Shown here: positions 14,541 to 16,856 of the stretch, in pieces
Layout: each line of letters starts with the position of its first letter
Numbering within the stretch: the stretch's first letter is position 1
From: Lachnospiraceae bacterium
GTDB lineage: Bacteria; Bacillota; Clostridia; Lachnospirales; Lachnospiraceae
Reading direction: 5' to 3'
Assembly (NCBI GenBank): GCA_900764225.1
Contig: CAAFNG010000111.1
Coordinates: 1-16,856, forward strand
DNA length: 16,856 nt
Translations under genes and position numbers: made by a program
Notes under the pieces: model-generated
Told to the model about the DNA's origin: nothing
Databases searched by the model: none
What the model saw: only the letters and a program-made list of their open reading frames with translations

Positions 14541-16043
14541 ATGGGACGCAATGGAAAAAGCAGAGCTCTTATCTGTTTTGTACTGTGTATGATCATGGCT
14601 TTGCCGGTATATTTCAGCAGTGCAGTGGCAGTAAAAGCGGCAGAACAGCAGACCATCATCATAGGAACGAACGCAGAGTATTCACCATTTGAATACCTGG
14701 ATGATAATGGAAATATTACAGGTTTTGATTACGATCTTCTGGAGGCAATCGCCAAGGAAGAAAATGTGAAGCTGGTATGGAAGGATATGCCTTTCGATTC
14801 CCTGATGGGTTCTATGGAGGCCGGAGATGTGCAGGTGATCGCTGCCGGAATCGGACCTACTGAGGATCGTAAAAAAAGCGTTGATTTTTCCGATGTTTAT
14901 TACACCGGTACACAGTGCATCATCAGTCGTAAGGATAATCCGATCAAGGATTTTGAGGAGATGTCCGAAAAAACCGTTGCAGTTCTGGAGGGTGCACAGA
15001 GTGATATGATCGCATCCGGCGAGACTACCGATTACGGTGAAGTTAAGGATGCCAAAGTAAAAAGATTTAAAAACGCTTCCAGTGCAGTCATGGAGCTGAA
15101 AAACGGTGGAGCAGATGCAGTTCTGATCGACAATATCATGGCTGAGATCTACTGCAAACAGAACTCAGACCTGCAGTATGAGTCCGTGCCAAGTACAGCA
15201 GAGGATACGGTTTTCTGTATTGAAAAAGGAAACACAGAGCTTGTCCAGATCATCAATGACGGGCTTGCAAAAGTAAAAAAATCCGGGGAATATGATGATC
15301 TTTATCAGAAGTATTTTGTGGACACACTTGAAAACAGCGAGGATGTGACAGATGTAGCAGCAACCGATGGTTTTCTGGGACTTTTAAGCTTTATTTTCCT
15401 TCAGGATAATCGTTGGAAGTTTTATATTAACGGTCTTGGTATTACGCTGATCGTTTCTCTTTTGTCAGTGATTGTAGGCATCCTGATCGGTCTTGTAGTG
15501 GCTTTGGTACGTCTTGGAGCTGCGAAAAAAGGCAGAAGAACCATTCTTTCCACGATCGCGGATATTTATGTTGATGTGATCCGTGGAACACCGTCAGTCC
15601 TTCAGCTGATGATCATCTATTTTGCAGTGTTCCACAGCAGGCTGGGCTATGTGGCAGCAGTGGTCAGCTTCGGTATCAACAGCGGTGCATATGTTTCCGA
15701 GGTTATCCGCGGAGGTATTTTATCTGTAGACAAGGGGCAGAGCGAGGCAGGTCGTTCTCTGGGCCTTGGGTACAAAGATACCATGCGTTTCATTATCATT
15801 CCGCAGGCTGTAAAAACCATCCTTCCGGCAATGGGTAATGAGTTTATCCAGCTGATCAAGGAGACTTCTATTTTGGGCTATGTGGGTATCATGGATCTGA
15901 CAAAGGCGGCAAGCTATGTTTCTTCCCGTACTTATCAGATGTTCATACCGCTGATCGTTGCAGGTATCATGTACTATCTGATCGTGAAGTGCCTGAGCCT
16001 TCTGCTGAAGAGATTTGAAAGGAGACTGAGAGAAAGTGATTGA
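14541..16043 (+). CDS. Amino-acid ABC transporter, substrate-binding domain fused to permease (GlnP-type)
   Basis: 500 residues. Residues 1-~33 are a signal or anchor segment ([17 protein letters not shown], then AVKAAEQ). About 38-265 is an SBP_bac_3 domain starting [16 protein letters not shown], with [14 protein letters not shown] holding the Arg that binds the alpha-carboxylate in this family and VLIDN a matching late Asp. About 285-500 is a His/Gln-type permease: [20 protein letters not shown] as first span, [14 protein letters not shown], and the EAA loop [20 protein letters not shown] contacting the ATPase. Such fusions (GlnPQ) occur in Gram-positives, with the binding domain displayed outside. 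Because it lies in an operon with the deglycase and kinase, the ligand is probably a fructosyl-amino acid whose amino-acid part is recognised (inference). Plain amino acid uptake is the alternative. It overlaps the ATPase gene by 8 bp. Confidence 0.9.
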   Translation: MGRNGKSRALICFVLCMIMALPVYFSSAVAVKAAEQQTIIIGTNAEYSPFEYLDDNGNITGFDYDLLEAIAKEENVKLVWKDMPFDSLMGSMEAGDVQVIAAGIGPTEDRKKSVDFSDVYYTGTQCIISRKDNPIKDFEEMSEKTVAVLEGAQSDMIASGETTDYGEVKDAKVKRFKNASSAVMELKNGGADAVLIDNIMAEIYCKQNSDLQYESVPSTAEDTVFCIEKGNTELVQIINDGLAKVKKSGEYDDLYQKYFVDTLENSEDVTDVAATDGFLGLLSFIFLQDNRWKFYINGLGITLIVSLLSVIVGILIGLVVALVRLGAAKKGRRTILSTIADIYVDVIRGTPSVLQLMIIYFAVFHSRLGYVAAVVSFGINSGAYVSEVIRGGILSVDKGQSEAGRSLGLGYKDTMRFIIIPQAVKTILPAMGNEFIQLIKETSILGYVGIMDLTKAASYVSSRTYQMFIPLIVAGIMYYLIVKCLSLLLKRFERRLRESD

Positions 16044-16758
16044 TGTTAAAAATCTGAAAAAGTCCTTCGGGGACGTACACGTATTAAAGGGAATCACAAC
16101 TCACGTAAACAAGGGGGAGTGTATCTGCATCATCGGTCCGTCCGGCTCCGGAAAATCTACATTTCTGCGCTGCCTGAACCTTCTGGAAAAACCGGAGGAA
16201 GGAGAGATCACCGTAAACGGACAGCAGCTTCTGGATCCGAAGCTGGATGTAGATAAATTCAGGGAAAATGTGGGAATGGTTTTTCAGCATTTTAATCTGT
16301 TTCCCAATATGACAGTATTAAAAAATATCACTCTTGCGCCGGTACGTCTTGGCAAATGGAATGGGACTGAGGCTGACCAGAAGGCAAGAGCTCTTTTGAA
16401 AAGAGTCGGGCTTGAAGAAAAAGCCGATGTTTATCCCGGAAAGCTTTCCGGCGGACAGAAGCAGAGGGTTGCTATCGCCAGAGCATTGGCAATGAATCCC
16501 CAGGTGCTTCTGTTCGATGAACCAACGTCAGCTCTTGATCCCGAAATGGTCGGAGAGGTTCTTGAGGTTATGAAAGAGCTTGCAAAAGAAGGAATGACCA
16601 TGCTGGTGGTTACTCACGAGATGGGATTTGCAAGGGAGGTCAGTGACAGAGTGCTCTTTATGGATGATGGGGTGATTCTTGAGGATAGAAATCCGAAAGA
16701 ACTCTTTAGCAATCCTCGGGAGGAAAGGACGAAGGAGTTTCTTTCTAAAGTGTTGTAG
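16036..16758 (+). CDS. Amino-acid ABC transporter ATP-binding protein (GlnQ-type)
   Basis: 240 residues, the standard polar-amino-acid ATPase length. Walker A is GPSGSGKST at 34-42, the Q-loop is in [15 protein letters not shown], the signature LSGGQKQR is at 137-144, Walker B VLLFDEP includes Asp161/Glu162, and the H-loop His is in [15 protein letters not shown]. It powers the fused binding/permease protein as a homodimer at the inner face of the membrane. The start is GTG 16036 with GGAG at ~16021; the 8-bp overlap with the permease suggests coupled translation. It is the last gene of the operon seen, and no clear plus-strand terminator follows before the GC-rich inverted repeat. Confidence 0.95.
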   Translation: MIDVKNLKKSFGDVHVLKGITTHVNKGECICIIGPSGSGKSTFLRCLNLLEKPEEGEITVNGQQLLDPKLDVDKFRENVGMVFQHFNLFPNMTVLKNITLAPVRLGKWNGTEADQKARALLKRVGLEEKADVYPGKLSGGQKQRVAIARALAMNPQVLLFDEPTSALDPEMVGEVLEVMKELAKEGMTMLVVTHEMGFAREVSDRVLFMDDGVILEDRNPKELFSNPREERTKEFLSKVL

Positions 16759-16800
16759 TTTCTTAAAAAAAAGTTCTGCTTTGAGAAAGCGGGGAAATTC

Positions 16801-16849
16801 GTGGGGAGGGGAGGCACTCGAAGTTGCGAAGCCCGTTTCCCCTCCCCAC
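16801..16849. repeat. GC-rich 11-bp perfect inverted repeat
   Basis: GTGGGGAGGGG (16801-16811) is the exact reverse complement of CCCCTCCCCAC (16839-16849). Inside, GGC (16813-16815)/GCC (16831-16833) and TCG/CGA can extend the stem. No T-run follows on either side, so it is not a typical terminator. The G-runs could also form other structures. It is unlike the surrounding base composition and may be an intergenic repeat that continues past the window edge. Confidence 0.5.
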
Positions 16850-16856
16850 ACCCCAC

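Noticed and set aside
16764..16790. Terminator for the transporter operon
   Set aside because: GCTTT/AAAGC forms a small stem, but the T-run lies on the minus strand (the A-run precedes it on plus), so it cannot end this transcript.
16528..16856. Minus-strand open frames at the right edge
   Set aside because: They read through the inverted repeat and over the ATPase gene, and show no domain or ribosome site.

Overview
The window looks like chromosome of a low-to-mid GC Gram-positive anaerobe of the Clostridia, most likely a gut Lachnospiraceae (inference, no database search possible). Signs are the order rpmG-secE-nusG-rplK-rplA, strong GGAGG ribosome sites, an amino-acid ABC transporter with binding protein fused to permease, and a fructoselysine-type (Amadori product) operon. 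No tRNA, rRNA, CRISPR array or transposase was seen.

Region 1 (1-7805, plus strand) is the 3' part of an operon that starts upstream. It holds the end of a membrane protein with a very acidic cytoplasmic tail, a TagD-like cytidylyltransferase fused to a Gfo/Idh/MocA-like domain, a LicD-family phosphotransferase with a long helical-repeat tail, a second LicD-like protein that has lost its catalytic aspartates, an acetolactate-synthase-like ThDP enzyme and a short-chain dehydrogenase. Genes are 1-20 bp apart or overlap. Taken together they suggest a pathway that builds an unusual alditol-like or branched precursor, activates it with CTP and transfers it as a phospho-group onto a cell-surface glycan. 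This is the part most likely to be undescribed.

Region 2 (7823-10220, plus) is the housekeeping transcription/translation operon: a good promoter, rpmG (L33), secE, nusG, rplK (L11) and rplA (L1). Nearly identical stem-loops precede rplK and rplA and are candidate autoregulatory sites. A terminator follows rplA; rplJ and rplL, which often come next, are absent. Positions 10257-10360 hold a compact element of four consecutive hairpins. A D-Ala-D-Ala carboxypeptidase gene (10586-11563) follows with its own promoter and a strong terminator.

Region 3 (11647-16758) is a GntR/UTRA regulator on the minus strand, divergent from a plus-strand operon for Amadori-compound use: an FrlB-like SIS deglycase, an FrlD-like PfkB kinase, a fused substrate-binding/permease protein and its ATPase. 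The model is import of a fructosyl-amino acid, 6-phosphorylation by the kinase, then deglycation to glucose 6-phosphate and the free amino acid, with derepression by the GntR protein. Palindromes over the divergent promoters are candidate operators. The window ends in a GC-rich 11-bp perfect inverted repeat.
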